This document shows, piece after piece, positions 26,125-35,770 of a stretch of DNA of 64,000 nucleotides; positions within the stretch are counted from its first letter, which is position 1, and each line of letters starts with the position of its first letter. The stretch covers positions 248,001-312,000 of the forward strand of contig JAHBVO010000001.1 in NCBI GenBank assembly GCA_019637435.1, in the 5' to 3' direction. This DNA is from Candidatus Obscuribacterales bacterium. Its GTDB lineage: Bacteria; Cyanobacteriota; Vampirovibrionia; Obscuribacterales; Obscuribacteraceae. The notes under the pieces were generated by a model. The model made no database searches. It saw only the letters and a program-made list of their open reading frames with translations, and was not told the DNA's origin. Made by a program: the position numbers and the translations under genes.

Positions 26125-27336
26125 TCATTGGAAGCTGGCGAACGAATTCAGATGCTGGTGACCGATGTGATGGAGAACTGCGCCAAGATTAATGGTTCTC
26201 GCTGAGATTAGCTCTGCTATCGTGTCTGCCGCGCTTCTGACGTCTGATTCGGTGTTAAAACGGCCGGCGGAGATGCGCAGAGCACCCAGGGCTTCGTCGT
26301 CATCGAGTCCGATAGCCTTCAGTACATGAGATGGAGAGCCGCCTCCGCTGGAGCAAGCCGATACGCTCGAAATAAACACGTCCCGAGCGCTCGCTTCTTC
26401 TACAAGCTCTGCGCCGCGAGCGCCTGTGATGACTAGGCTGAGGTGACCCGGTAGACGCTTGTCCAGATCGCGTGGTCCTGTGATACGCACGCTGCCATAT
26501 CGAGTCAGTCTTTGAGCCAGAAGCTTCTGTAGGTCGCGAAGATGGCTGGCATTGATTTGAAGTTCTTTCGAGATTTGATAAGCGGCCTCGCCGATGCCGA
26601 CGATGTTCGCCACAGATTCTGTTCCCGGAAACAGTCCGCGTTCCTGTCCTCCGCCATGCAAGAGCGGGTTCACGCGTACACCATCGCGGACGTACAGCAC
26701 GCCTATTCCCTTAGGCGCGTAGAATTTGTGTCCTGACAATGAGAGCGTATCGACTTGAACTTTTTTTACGTCGATCGGAATTCGTCCTGCTGCTTGAACA
26801 GCATCGCAATGGAAATGGATGTTTCGAGCCCCGGCGATCTCGGCAATCTGTTCCACTGGTTGCAACGAGCCTATCTCGTTGTTCGCCCACATAACAGAAA
26901 TGATACTCGTGTCTGGTCGGATTGATTTCGTTAGTTCCTTGAGATCAACGATGCCATCTTGATTGACACCGAGTATGGTGACATCCCAACCGCGCTGGCG
27001 AAGCTGTTTAGCTGGGCTTAACGCTGATGAATGCTCGATTGAAATGGTGATGAGGTGTTTACCAAGGTTGCGCTGCTCGATGAAATCTGCGCGTCCGAGA
27101 ATCGCGGTGTTGTTGCTCATGGTTCCACCTGACGAAAAATAGATCTCGGAAGGCTTCGCATTAATAAGCTGTGCTACTTGCGCGCGAGCTCGTTCAACGG
27201 CTTGCCGAGCCCGACGTCCAGCCCCGTGGAGCGAAGATGGATTGCCGCAGTGTTCCGACAAGTAGGGGAGCATTGCTGCGATTACTTCTTCTCTGACCTT
27301 AGTGGTGGCACTGTTGTCCAGATAGATAGAAGTCAT
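26125..27336 (-). CDS. Cysteine desulfurase, NifS/IscS family
   Basis: 403 residues, ATG 27336 with AAGGAGG upstream. The enzyme takes sulfur from L-cysteine to give alanine and a persulfide used for Fe-S clusters and tRNA thiolation. Landmarks: YLDNSATTKV at the N-terminus, SSGGTMSNNTAI, IEHSSAL (His over the PLP ring), HFHCDAVQAAG (Asp to the pyridine nitrogen), the PLP Lys in SLSGHKFYAPKGIGVLY, GGGQERGLFPGTESVA, and the mobile loop Cys in VSACSSGGGSPSHVL. The CSSGGGSPSHVL loop is of the short NifS/IscS group. An IscU or regulator partner is not adjacent, so it may serve other acceptors. The usual motif SGTE/ANNE residues (MWANNEIG) are intact. Confidence 0.9.
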   Translation of the reverse strand: MTSIYLDNSATTKVREEVIAAMLPYLSEHCGNPSSLHGAGRRARQAVERARAQVAQLINAKPSEIYFSSGGTMSNNTAILGRADFIEQRNLGKHLITISIEHSSALSPAKQLRQRGWDVTILGVNQDGIVDLKELTKSIRPDTSIISVMWANNEIGSLQPVEQIAEIAGARNIHFHCDAVQAAGRIPIDVKKVQVDTLSLSGHKFYAPKGIGVLYVRDGVRVNPLLHGGGQERGLFPGTESVANIVGIGEAAYQISKELQINASHLRDLQKLLAQRLTRYGSVRITGPRDLDKRLPGHLSLVITGARGAELVEEASARDVFISSVSACSSGGGSPSHVLKAIGLDDDEALGALRISAGRFNTESDVRSAADTIAELISARTINLGAVLHHIGHQHLNSFASFQ

Positions 27337-27806
27337 TTAACGGCCTCCTTAGTAACGATTTCCACGCTGATGCGAAGCACTTTCTCATTGCACCGCATAC
27401 GGTGCTCGGAATGTTTTCGATGTCTTGTCAAGCGTGCGTTGGATTCGTGATCATTTGAAATTTAATTCAGTCCCGGTCTCTAGAATGTCGCAACCAGTGC
27501 GTCTTTTGTCTCAATCCGACAAAGTTGACTGGATTGGTCGTCTTTCGACTTTGCAATGATGCCACGAACCGTTTGTGAAATCAATCTCTTGGCATCATAT
27601 TGTTTTTATCAGGCAACGAGTGAGATGCTAATTGCTGCGTTTGCTGACCTAAATTGATATGGACTAGCGATCCAGTCTTGTTAAAGCAGTGAGTCGACCG
27701 CAATACAAATGCGGCCGACTTAAGGGATGAACATGGGATGAGATGCCCATTTCGTACAGCCACCGTATTCAGTGCTGTATTCTAGAGCCCATCCGCGCTC
27801 AGGATT
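27337..27806. other. Intergenic region with hairpins
   Basis: About 470 bases. I see a 6-bp perfect hairpin at 27390-27405 (leader side of the desulfurase gene) and a 10-bp stem with one mismatch at 27692-27721, which probably ends the minus-strand gene that stops at 27807. No gene, tRNA or repeat is evident. Confidence 0.4.
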
Positions 27807-29657
27807 TTATCCGTTATTTTTGGTTGGTAGGATGAAGGCGTAGCTGCCGGACCGCAGGCTGGATTGCGATATGTCGCGCTCGACAGTTCTTCTTTGACCG
27901 GAGCTGTTCTCGACGACAGTTCTGCCAAGACCGATACCGGTGTGGCTTCCACCTTGCTTCTTGATGATTACGTAGTGTTCGCCGCTTCTCATCGCTTCTT
28001 CGAGCGATACTTTCTGGGCTCCCATTTCTCTCATCTTCGCTGCCAGACCGTTGACCGAAAGTTGGTCACCAACTTCGATACCACCGGCGCGCAGAATTCT
28101 GGAAACCGTAATAGCGCATCCCAGGTTTCCTTGCTCTGTGGCTCCGTCATATCCACGCCACAGTTGTTTACCAACTGCGTTCTGCATGGCTTGTGACATA
28201 TTGCTTGCATCGGCAAATTTAACCGGACCGTCGCCTGGAGTTTCATACCGACCTAATGCGATTTGATAGGACTGGTTAGCTGCTTCGACGAATCGCTTGT
28301 TCTCCGGCTTGGCCAGATCTTCGGCTGTCGGAGCTTTGCCTGTCATGAATGCGAGGGCCAGTTCGCCAGGGCTTACGCTCTGTTTCTCGCGACCCATTTC
28401 TTCGGTGAATCGGCCGATCTGGTGAGTTGCTGCCAATTCTTGCACTTCTTTGCCGAAGTTGTCGTTGATATCCTTGGCAGTCAGTGGATTGTTCGGATCT
28501 CCGGCCTTCATCTTCTGAAGGAACGGATCGAGATCTGAATCCTTCCCGGACTCTTTTGCTTTCGCGACAGAAGCCTTCATGGCTTTCATCTTGGCTGCAG
28601 TACCTTTCGGCACTTTGCCCTGTCTTTCCAACTCCTCAAGACCATCGATGTCCAAGTTGGAGAGCCAGTTTGCGAAGTTGTCGTAAGTCATGCCGTAGCG
28701 ACCTACGCCCCATCCGCGTTCTCCGCGATGCACAACGTGCTCGTACGGGCGCTCCGCACCTTTGCTGGTGAAACCTGCAACGGTGTCTTTCATCGCTGCA
28801 ATATTATCGTTCTCGTTTTTCTGGCGCGGAACTGTTCTTTCCGGGAAGTAGTCGTTGGCTTCCTGCCTCGACATCTGTCCGTTGCCGCTTCCTCTGAAGC
28901 GGTTCATTCTTTGAGTTTGTTCTTCAGCTGCAGGCCCGAGGTCCGCAGGAGATTGTCTGGGCGAATCGGAACTTTGAGCTTTTGCTGCTTGTTCCGTCTC
29001 TTTCGACACGAGGTCCTGTGGGTCGTCAATCTTCACGCCAGCTTTCGCGGCTTCCGGGTTGTCGGCTTTGACTCGCGCGTCTAAGAATTTATATAGATCG
29101 TCGATTGCTTTTTGCTGCGTCTCGCTCGGCATCAGTTGACCGTTTTGACGCTCGACTTCGATCACGATATCTCTTTGACCCGATTTTTCGGGATTGTTGT
29201 TCATCTGAATGCTGCCATCTTGCTTGACGACGAAGTCAGGCTGAGTCTTGTTGGCTGCAGTGATGTCGGAGAATTGAACTTTGATAGTCGGTGCGGTGCC
29301 GTCGCTGGCCTTCGGACGCTCAACCGGATCGACATTGGCGGTGTTATCCTTGATAGCGCCGGCCTTCGTCATGTCGGCGACGGTCTTTGTGGCATCAAGT
29401 GGCGCGCGCGTCGGTGTGACCGCGGCGTCTTTATATACGTCACCGCGAGTCGTGCTGGCGGTATCGCCGAGTGGTGGCACGGTGAGAGTGCCGCCTGAGA
29501 CTACTTCTGCCCGGGGCGTCGAACTGTGCGTGTACAAAGTGCGAGCACTCATAAGCTCGGACGCATGGCTCTGAAGGTTTGCTGTTGCCTCAATCTGGTG
29601 GCTGGGGGCAGAGGCGTTGCGGAGCGCCCCAGCCTCGGGGCTGGAATGATGAACCAT
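27807..29657 (-). CDS. Large low-complexity protein with C-terminal cysteine-peptidase-like domain
   Basis: 616 residues from ATG 29657, six bases after GAGGAG; an in-frame start at 29678 is less likely. There is no signal peptide. Residues 1-280 are Thr/Ala/Pro/Asp rich and probably disordered, with a small ordered part near 120-205 (IKVQFSDI, DIVIEVERQNGQL, AIDDLYKFLD). A middle domain (about 290-500) has an RGERGWGVGRYGMTYDNF motif. The C-terminus has GNLGCAITVSRILRAGGI with Cys514 and SHTGIGLG with His572, a Cys followed about 58 residues later by His, as in NlpC/P60-like or CHAP peptidase folds. Such enzymes cut peptidoglycan stems. The match is by pattern only. Similar architecture, with a different peptidase-like end, is seen at 41491. 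Confidence 0.65.
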   Translation of the reverse strand: MVHHSSPEAGALRNASAPSHQIEATANLQSHASELMSARTLYTHSSTPRAEVVSGGTLTVPPLGDTASTTRGDVYKDAAVTPTRAPLDATKTVADMTKAGAIKDNTANVDPVERPKASDGTAPTIKVQFSDITAANKTQPDFVVKQDGSIQMNNNPEKSGQRDIVIEVERQNGQLMPSETQQKAIDDLYKFLDARVKADNPEAAKAGVKIDDPQDLVSKETEQAAKAQSSDSPRQSPADLGPAAEEQTQRMNRFRGSGNGQMSRQEANDYFPERTVPRQKNENDNIAAMKDTVAGFTSKGAERPYEHVVHRGERGWGVGRYGMTYDNFANWLSNLDIDGLEELERQGKVPKGTAAKMKAMKASVAKAKESGKDSDLDPFLQKMKAGDPNNPLTAKDINDNFGKEVQELAATHQIGRFTEEMGREKQSVSPGELALAFMTGKAPTAEDLAKPENKRFVEAANQSYQIALGRYETPGDGPVKFADASNMSQAMQNAVGKQLWRGYDGATEQGNLGCAITVSRILRAGGIEVGDQLSVNGLAAKMREMGAQKVSLEEAMRSGEHYVIIKKQGGSHTGIGLGRTVVENSSGQRRTVERDISQSSLRSGSYAFILPTKNNG

Positions 29658-29863
29658 TCGGTTCTCCTCGTTCTTCAAACTAGTTACTGAGCATTGAGCA
29701 GGTTCATTCTATGTTGGGATATTGCCTTTGGGGAATGGTGAAAATACGAGTGGGCACGAAGAATCGGGTGTTTCGAGCATTCAATATCCTTTCCCGACAG
29801 AGCAAGACTGTTGTCCGTGCTCAAAAATCGCCGCAGGTAGGCACTTGCGGGTATAACGAACCT

Positions 29864-31933
29864 ATGGATATGCCTGTTAGAGATAGCGACTCGAATCCGA
29901 ACGAAGCTACCGCGATGCCGGATAGCGGTGACGTTGGCAATTTCACAGCCGCAGATTTTCCATTAGAAAGGTATGAGCCGGTCGCCATTATCGGAAAAGG
30001 AACTGTTGGAACGATTTACCTCTGTCATGACCGACGCCTGCATCGCAAGAAGGTGGCAGTAAAAATTCTGCGCAACGTCACTGATGATGAGTTGATGAGC
30101 TTCCAGCAAGAGGCGCGCGCGACTAGCCGCTTGAATCATCGAAACATCATCGCTGTTTACGATTTTGGATCTACGGAAAGCGGCGTTGTCTACATGGCGA
30201 TGGAATACGTGGAAGGAGTAAGTCTTGACCGCGAACTGCAAGCCAACGGTCCGCTTGATACCGAGCGCGCGCTCAAAATTGGCGTAGCGCTGGCCGATGC
30301 TCTTGCCTACGCTCACAGCTGCGGAATTTTTCACAGAGACATTAAGACCTCCAACATACTTCTGGTGAACAGCGATTCACGCGAACCGGACGTGCGATTG
30401 ATCGACTTCGGGGTGGCCGTCATTCAACATACGGCAGACGAAGCCTTTGAGGTGCAGGGGCGGACAATCGTTGGAACGCCGCAGTATATGAGCCCCGACC
30501 AATGCTTTGGCCTGATTTACGATGAGCGGTCCGAAGTTTATTCGTTAGGTTGCGTTCTTTTTGAAACGTTAACAGGTAAGCCGCCCTTTCACGGGGAAAG
30601 CGCGCTTCAAATCATTAATAAGCATGCAAGCGAAAAACCGCCTGCGCTTGCCGCAGTCAATCCTGGACGTGCGTTCGGTTCGAGAGTGGAAACACTCGTG
30701 TCTAGATGCTTAGCGAAGAATCGTGACGATCGATATCAATCGATGTACAACCTGAAAGCGGATTTGACAAAGGTGTTGGATCGCTCTTACTCAATCACGT
30801 TGGATAACGTGATGATTCCAAAGGAATCTTCAAGGAAGCATGACCGCGATCCTGTCATCAGCGCAATAATGGTGGCATTGGTTTGTTTCATCGCCGCCTG
30901 TTGGTTGGGCTACAGTCAAATGGAACGCCTGTTATCAAAAACACCTGCTGCAAAAGTTCCAACACTGCGTAAGGCTGATGTGTTGCTTCCCACCCTCGAA
31001 GACTATAACCCGGCGCCAACGTTTGTTCGCACCTACAATTATGGTCGGCTTGTCGTGCAGGCGAAGAATGGTATCACAGATGGTGACTTCAAGGAGCTCG
31101 CCGGCGAGCGTGATCTGAACGAACTTAGAATTTACGGTGCAACTCTCGACGGTAGCGGGTTCAAATTCTTAAACAGTCCTGCGTTAGAACGGCTCTCAAT
31201 CAAGGATAGCGTGGTATCTGACGATTGTTTGAAATCTATAAGTGAGCGAAAAAATTTAAAGAGCGTCGAGTTCAACTCCTGTAAGGGGTTGAAGGCAAGA
31301 GGTCTTGCATACCTGGGCGCATTGCCGCTGGAGGCGCTCAGCGTTTCTGCCTGTGATTTAGGCAACGACAGCTTTGAAACGGTCAGTCAATTTAAACTTT
31401 TGACCAGTTTGGACTTCTCCGGGAACAGACGAGTGGACTCACGTAGCATTCAATTCTTGAATGAGCAAAACAGAATCGTCATGTTAAGCCTGTCTCCGAA
31501 CCAGATAGGTTCTGACGTGCTTCGCGAAATTTCGAAACTTGATACCATGAGAGAGCTTCAGTTTTCAGGCGAGGGAAAACTTCAGGCTGGTCAGTTGCGT
31601 CTCGTAAAGAATCTGCCCTTACTGGTGCGCATAGTTTTCCGCACGGGCTGCGCATCTCCAGGAGCGCTTAAAGATCTGCGCGAGTTCAAGAGTTTAGAGA
31701 GGTTGGAACTCGATGGTATGGCTTTCGGTGACGACCATCTAGCAGCGCTCGATGGAGTGAACGTCAAACAACTATCGCTGCAAGAGACGAATGTTTCTTC
31801 TTCTGGTTTGAAGCATCTACTACAGATGCCAGAACTGCAGCGCGTTACGATCCGGCGATGTCTGGGAGTCAACTACCCAATCGTAAATGAATTGTCGAAG
31901 CAGATGAAGACGTGTGATATCGTCGTGCTTTGA
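29864..31933 (+). CDS. Membrane Ser/Thr protein kinase with extracytoplasmic LRR domain
   Basis: 689 residues from ATG 29864; a frame open from 29711 adds 51 residues of unlikely composition. The kinase domain (about 38-305) is complete: IGKGTVGTI, Lys67 in VAVKIL, HRD in FHRDIKTSNILL, DFG in LIDFGVAV, GTPQYMSPDQ. One membrane helix lies near 340-360 (VISAIMVALVCFIAACWLGY). The C-terminal 330 residues are leucine-rich repeats of about 24 residues (LEALSVSACDLGNDSFETV, LTSLDFSGNRRVDSRSI, VKQLSLQETNVSSSGLKHL). The kinase and LRR resemble the gene at 7187 closely (DERSEVYS.GCVLFE.LTG is shared), but the zinc-ribbon head is absent. It starts 200 bases from the divergent large protein gene. Confidence 0.86.
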   Translation: MDMPVRDSDSNPNEATAMPDSGDVGNFTAADFPLERYEPVAIIGKGTVGTIYLCHDRRLHRKKVAVKILRNVTDDELMSFQQEARATSRLNHRNIIAVYDFGSTESGVVYMAMEYVEGVSLDRELQANGPLDTERALKIGVALADALAYAHSCGIFHRDIKTSNILLVNSDSREPDVRLIDFGVAVIQHTADEAFEVQGRTIVGTPQYMSPDQCFGLIYDERSEVYSLGCVLFETLTGKPPFHGESALQIINKHASEKPPALAAVNPGRAFGSRVETLVSRCLAKNRDDRYQSMYNLKADLTKVLDRSYSITLDNVMIPKESSRKHDRDPVISAIMVALVCFIAACWLGYSQMERLLSKTPAAKVPTLRKADVLLPTLEDYNPAPTFVRTYNYGRLVVQAKNGITDGDFKELAGERDLNELRIYGATLDGSGFKFLNSPALERLSIKDSVVSDDCLKSISERKNLKSVEFNSCKGLKARGLAYLGALPLEALSVSACDLGNDSFETVSQFKLLTSLDFSGNRRVDSRSIQFLNEQNRIVMLSLSPNQIGSDVLREISKLDTMRELQFSGEGKLQAGQLRLVKNLPLLVRIVFRTGCASPGALKDLREFKSLERLELDGMAFGDDHLAALDGVNVKQLSLQETNVSSSGLKHLLQMPELQRVTIRRCLGVNYPIVNELSKQMKTCDIVVL

Positions 31934-31943
31934 ATTTGTTGCC

Positions 31944-32837
31944 TTAGTAATAATTTTCCGAAGATGATTCCAGTTTTTTCTCCAGCTGTTTGAGAACCTG
32001 TTCTCCTTCTTCCAGCCATGACTCAGCCGGCGGGCAATCGGCCGAGTGCGTCGCCACAGCGGCGCCTCGATGATCGTAGTAGGTAGTCGAGCGTTGCGTT
32101 ATGTCGCCCTTCTCGTCGTACATCGTAAGATCTGCAGCGGTTTGCACACCGGTTGGATTGTACTGAATGATTTCGCGGCGAAGCATGTGTCCGGAGGACC
32201 CGTATCGATGAGTCTCTTCGAGGAAAGGTCCGCCGGTGGCATGGTACAGAATTTTTGTGTATTTGCTGACTGCGCCGATTGCATTGAAGAAAAAATGTTC
32301 GGTCGAAGCGCGCTGCCCATCTTTTAACCAGCGAATCTGCTCACGGTGAGAGAGCTTTCCGGTTTTGGGGTCCATCGTGTGATTGATTGTCACCGACGGG
32401 ATGCCGTTTTGTTTGTAATCGGTTTGGCCTTGTTGCAGCGTTCTTATGCCCACGCTCTCGCGTTGAACCGTGCGCTTCAGGTCGCCATCAGGTCCTACGA
32501 TGACGATGGTTTCCGTTGAGCGTTCGCTCGCGTAGACGATTTCTTTGGTCATCGCATTGCCATCCGGCAAAGTGCTTGACTCGAAAATCCTAACGACGTC
32601 GCCGGTATCGGGTGCGAAATCTGTTTCAGAACGGCTGTTTCTGCCGCGTTTAACGATGCGGACCAGATTCTGCTTGTCGTTATAGACTTTCTCGACAAAG
32701 TAGCCGACTTTTCTGTCGCTGGTCAGTACGTGGTAAGTTGTTTTCCCGTTGAGATCGATCCGCGTGCCGACGTCAACCTCGTTCCACTCATCAGGAGCGA
32801 GACCCGCCAGGCGGTCTTCATTGGATGTGTTTTCCAT
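31944..32837 (-). CDS. Unassigned protein with beta-strand repeats
   Basis: 297 residues, ATG 32837 with AAAGGAAAC upstream, no signal peptide. The sequence has recurring short units ending in charged or aromatic residues (TTYHVLTSDRKVGYFVEK, REQIRWLKDGQRASTEHFFF, THRYGSSGHMLRREIIQYN, LTMYDEKGDITQRSTTYYD) that look like the beta-hairpin repeats of RHS/YD or MORN-type antitoxin-like proteins. The C-terminus is a short acidic coiled coil (LEEGEQVLKQLEKKLES). No catalytic motif. The stop is ten bases from the convergent kinase stop. A structural or binding role is the most that can be said. Confidence 0.58.
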   Translation of the reverse strand: MENTSNEDRLAGLAPDEWNEVDVGTRIDLNGKTTYHVLTSDRKVGYFVEKVYNDKQNLVRIVKRGRNSRSETDFAPDTGDVVRIFESSTLPDGNAMTKEIVYASERSTETIVIVGPDGDLKRTVQRESVGIRTLQQGQTDYKQNGIPSVTINHTMDPKTGKLSHREQIRWLKDGQRASTEHFFFNAIGAVSKYTKILYHATGGPFLEETHRYGSSGHMLRREIIQYNPTGVQTAADLTMYDEKGDITQRSTTYYDHRGAAVATHSADCPPAESWLEEGEQVLKQLEKKLESSSENYY

Positions 32838-33044
32838 GCGGGTTTCCTTTAGGAACGTCCTTCTGCAGGTGAAGGCACAAGAATTGAGCAGAGCGGGCTC
32901 TGCGTCAACAAACAGCGAGTTGGTTTACTAAAACAAAGGAAAAGAGAATTTGAATCTTCTCTGGGGCGTTTCAAGAATATTATGAAATAACTATAGATGT
33001 CAAGTGAATTCTTCGGACAATTTTTCGAGTTTGACTATCTCGGT

Positions 33045-34442
33045 CTAACCCAGAGCCAGCCCACCAGTAGAGGTTTCCTTATACTTCTCGTTCATATCCA
33101 GACCGGTCTGTTTCATGACCGATAACGCTTTATCCAGACTTATGAGGTGGTTGCCGTCAGATGCAAGCGAAAGAGCTGCGGCGTTCAATGCTTTGACGGC
33201 GCCCATCGCATTTCTCTCGATGCAGGGTACCTGAACTAAGCCCATAATCGGATCGCAGGTCATTCCCAGGTGGTGCTCAATGCCAATTTCGGCGGCTTGC
33301 TCGATCTGATTTACCGATCCGTTCAGCATCGCCACCGCTCCTGCGGCTGCCATGGCGCACGAGGTACCTACTTCGCCCTGGCAGCCGACCTCGGCGCCGC
33401 TTATTGAGGCATGAACCTTGACGAGGGCCCCTATGACTGACGCGACGATCAAACCGTTTTCCATTGTCTCTCGGGAGAAGTCGTGTGTCTCTTTTAACGT
33501 TCTCCACACTGACGGAATCAGTCCCGATGAGCCATTCGTCGGAGCGGTAACCACTTTTCCGCCGGCCGCATTTTCCTCGTTGACCGCCATTGCGTAGACC
33601 GACGGTCGCAGGTCGTTGCCTGCCCAGGCGGGCGGCGAGCCGGATTGCAGTTTTTCATACAAACTTTTCGCGCGACGACGAACGTTCAACCCACCCGGAA
33701 GAATACCTTCTTCGCGAAGACCCCGGTCGATACAGCCTTCCATCACGTCAAGAATTTCACCAAGTTTTAAACGCAATTCTTTCTCGCTCAGACCACGCGC
33801 TTCTTGGTTCGCAATCACTACCTGCCATGGCGCCAGGCCACTTCTCTTGCATTGTTCGATGTACTCGTGGGCGGTGTCGTATGGGTACGGCAGCTCGGCA
33901 TCGTTTTGCCATTTGTTGGTCGATATGCGCTTGCCTGCTTCCGTATCGTATCTTTCGACGAAACCGCCCCCGACGGAAAGCCACATATCCTCGCGCACAA
34001 TTTCATCGCCGTTTTTCAAAATGAAGCGCATTGTATTTGGATGCGGCAGACCCTGGTTATCAATCATCCATCCCAAAAACTTGATGTCGTTTTCCGGTTT
34101 GAAACCGATTTCAATTCCGTCTATGACCACGATTGGATTCGCATCCAGATCGGGCTTCACTTGCCAGACTTTGTCAGGGTCTGCATCCTTCGGAATCATG
34201 CCTACGAGCCCGGCACAAACCGCTCCATCCGTAGCGTGTCCTTTGCCGGTCGCTGACAGGCTTCCATAAAGCTCCACTGTGATGTGCCACTCAGACTTAT
34301 TACTTGTGACCTTCAGATCTTCCTTGATCGAATTGCGAAATTCATATGCGGCAACCATCGGTCCTACGGTGTGTGAACTCGATGGACCAATGCCGATCTT
34401 GAACATATCAAGTGGGCTGATTACATCTGCGCGAAGATTCAT
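33045..34442 (-). CDS. sdaA: L-serine ammonia-lyase, Fe-S type, single chain
   Basis: 465 residues, the length usual for the one-chain SdaA/SdaB enzymes. It converts L-serine to pyruvate and ammonia with a [4Fe-4S] cluster. The N-terminal domain opens with SPLDMFKIGIGPSSSHTVGPM, the family hallmark. The C-terminal catalytic domain holds VVTAPTNGSSGLIPSVW, GAEVGCQGEVGTSCAMAAAGA, HHLGMTCDPIMGLVQVPCIERNAMGA; the Cys residues in GCQGEVGTSC, TCDP and VPCIERN bind the cluster. All family signatures are intact. It is an isolated gene with no adjacent serine transporter. Its gene name follows common usage; sdaB would be equally apt. Confidence 0.93.
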   Translation of the reverse strand: MNLRADVISPLDMFKIGIGPSSSHTVGPMVAAYEFRNSIKEDLKVTSNKSEWHITVELYGSLSATGKGHATDGAVCAGLVGMIPKDADPDKVWQVKPDLDANPIVVIDGIEIGFKPENDIKFLGWMIDNQGLPHPNTMRFILKNGDEIVREDMWLSVGGGFVERYDTEAGKRISTNKWQNDAELPYPYDTAHEYIEQCKRSGLAPWQVVIANQEARGLSEKELRLKLGEILDVMEGCIDRGLREEGILPGGLNVRRRAKSLYEKLQSGSPPAWAGNDLRPSVYAMAVNEENAAGGKVVTAPTNGSSGLIPSVWRTLKETHDFSRETMENGLIVASVIGALVKVHASISGAEVGCQGEVGTSCAMAAAGAVAMLNGSVNQIEQAAEIGIEHHLGMTCDPIMGLVQVPCIERNAMGAVKALNAAALSLASDGNHLISLDKALSVMKQTGLDMNEKYKETSTGGLALG

Positions 34443-34651
34443 GACTTTGTTTTAGTCCGTGTTTAATGCGTATACTCGCCGTTAATTGTATCCCGTTTGC
34501 AGCTTGAATTGCCGTTTCGAAACTCGCTTGCTGCCGGACATTGTGGAACAGTTCCTGAATTAATGAGAGAAATTGAAGCGAGTTGTCTAAAAATTTCGGT
34601 GTGCGAATACACACTCCTGTGTGGGGAAATTTTTTAAGAGGCGCTTGCAGC

Positions 34652-35770
34652 ATGCTTAATTGCGCGGGCAAGATGGCTCCGGCTTTTGCTGGAGGCATTT
34701 CATTACCATCTCGGTATTCCGATTTCGATCGCATAGGACAAGGTGCCAAGAGTGTTGTCTTGAAGGCTCATGATAGCTTCCTCGATCGATTTGTCGCTAT
34801 CAAATTCATCAAGGCTGAACACAACGATCTGGTCAGTGTGCGCACGTTTCAGCATGAAGCGAAAGTCTTGTCTGCTTTTCGGATGCAAAATCTTCCGGTG
34901 GTGCTGGATTTCGGTCTCAGCCAGTGCGGCAAACCGTATATGGTGATGGAATTGTTGCAAGGGACATCGCTGAAAGAAATCCTCGAAGAGCGGGGACCGC
35001 TTAATTTTGAACTTGCGCTCGATATCTCTGTTCAAATCCTTTCTGCCCTTGAGCATGCCCATGCGCGTGGTGTCGTCCATCGAGATTTAAAGACGCAAAA
35101 TATAATGATAACTTGGGGGGACGATGGTAAGCCTCTCGCGAAAGTCGTCGAATTTGGTCTTGCCGGTGGTATCAAGCGACCTGAATCTCTTTTGGGTGGG
35201 CGCAGCAAGGCAATACAGGGATCGCCGCTCTACATGAGCCCCGAGCAAGCACAGGGCCGAGTCGCCGACGCTCGCAGCGATATCTATTCTTTTGGTTGCC
35301 TCCTTTTTGAAATGTTAACAGGTGCAACTCCTTTTGCAAAAAACAGCATAGCTGAAACGCTTGACGCTCACATTCGCGAAAGCGTACCAGGTCTGCGCTC
35401 ACGTCTGCCTGTAGACAGTGATATCGTCGCCGAACTCGACTTCATCATAAGCAAGTGCTTACGCAAGTCACCTTCAAAACGATACTCATCCGCGCTCCAG
35501 TTGCGCGACGCGATGAAGGAATTATCGACGCAAATGAAAGTCGATGAGGCCGAGAGGTTGCGCTCGTTTCTCCATGCCGTGCAGGCAGCAACGGATGCGG
35601 AGACAGCACCGGAGAATGTCGAGCCGTGCAGCAATGCTAATCAAAGGCTGTTCTCTATGGTACTGTCCGTGATGGCAGCCTTAATGGTTATGCTGCTCTC
35701 AGCGCTTGCCTTGTGTCCGGGTGCGATTGAGACCCTTATAGTTCCTGAGGTGGAGTCGGCGCAACTTTAA
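34652..35770 (+). CDS. Ser/Thr protein kinase with EFG in place of DFG
   Basis: 372 residues from the first ATG, 34652; a TTG at 34583 would add 23 residues. The kinase domain (about 22-285) has a glycine loop IGQGAKSVV, Lys51 in VAIKFI, HRD at 143-145 in VVHRDLKTQN and GSPLYMSPEQ. The magnesium-binding DFG motif, however, reads VVEFG at 165-169, with Glu in place of Asp (codon GAA at 35150). Glu is one carbon longer and usually impairs metal binding, so this may be a pseudokinase or a kinase with altered metal use. A single C-terminal membrane helix (LFSMVLSVMAALMVMLLSALALC) ends the protein with only a short tail outside. The 3' end overlaps the convergent kinase at 35736 by 35 bases. Confidence 0.84.
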   Translation: MLNCAGKMAPAFAGGISLPSRYSDFDRIGQGAKSVVLKAHDSFLDRFVAIKFIKAEHNDLVSVRTFQHEAKVLSAFRMQNLPVVLDFGLSQCGKPYMVMELLQGTSLKEILEERGPLNFELALDISVQILSALEHAHARGVVHRDLKTQNIMITWGDDGKPLAKVVEFGLAGGIKRPESLLGGRSKAIQGSPLYMSPEQAQGRVADARSDIYSFGCLLFEMLTGATPFAKNSIAETLDAHIRESVPGLRSRLPVDSDIVAELDFIISKCLRKSPSKRYSSALQLRDAMKELSTQMKVDEAERLRSFLHAVQAATDAETAPENVEPCSNANQRLFSMVLSVMAALMVMLLSALALCPGAIETLIVPEVESAQL

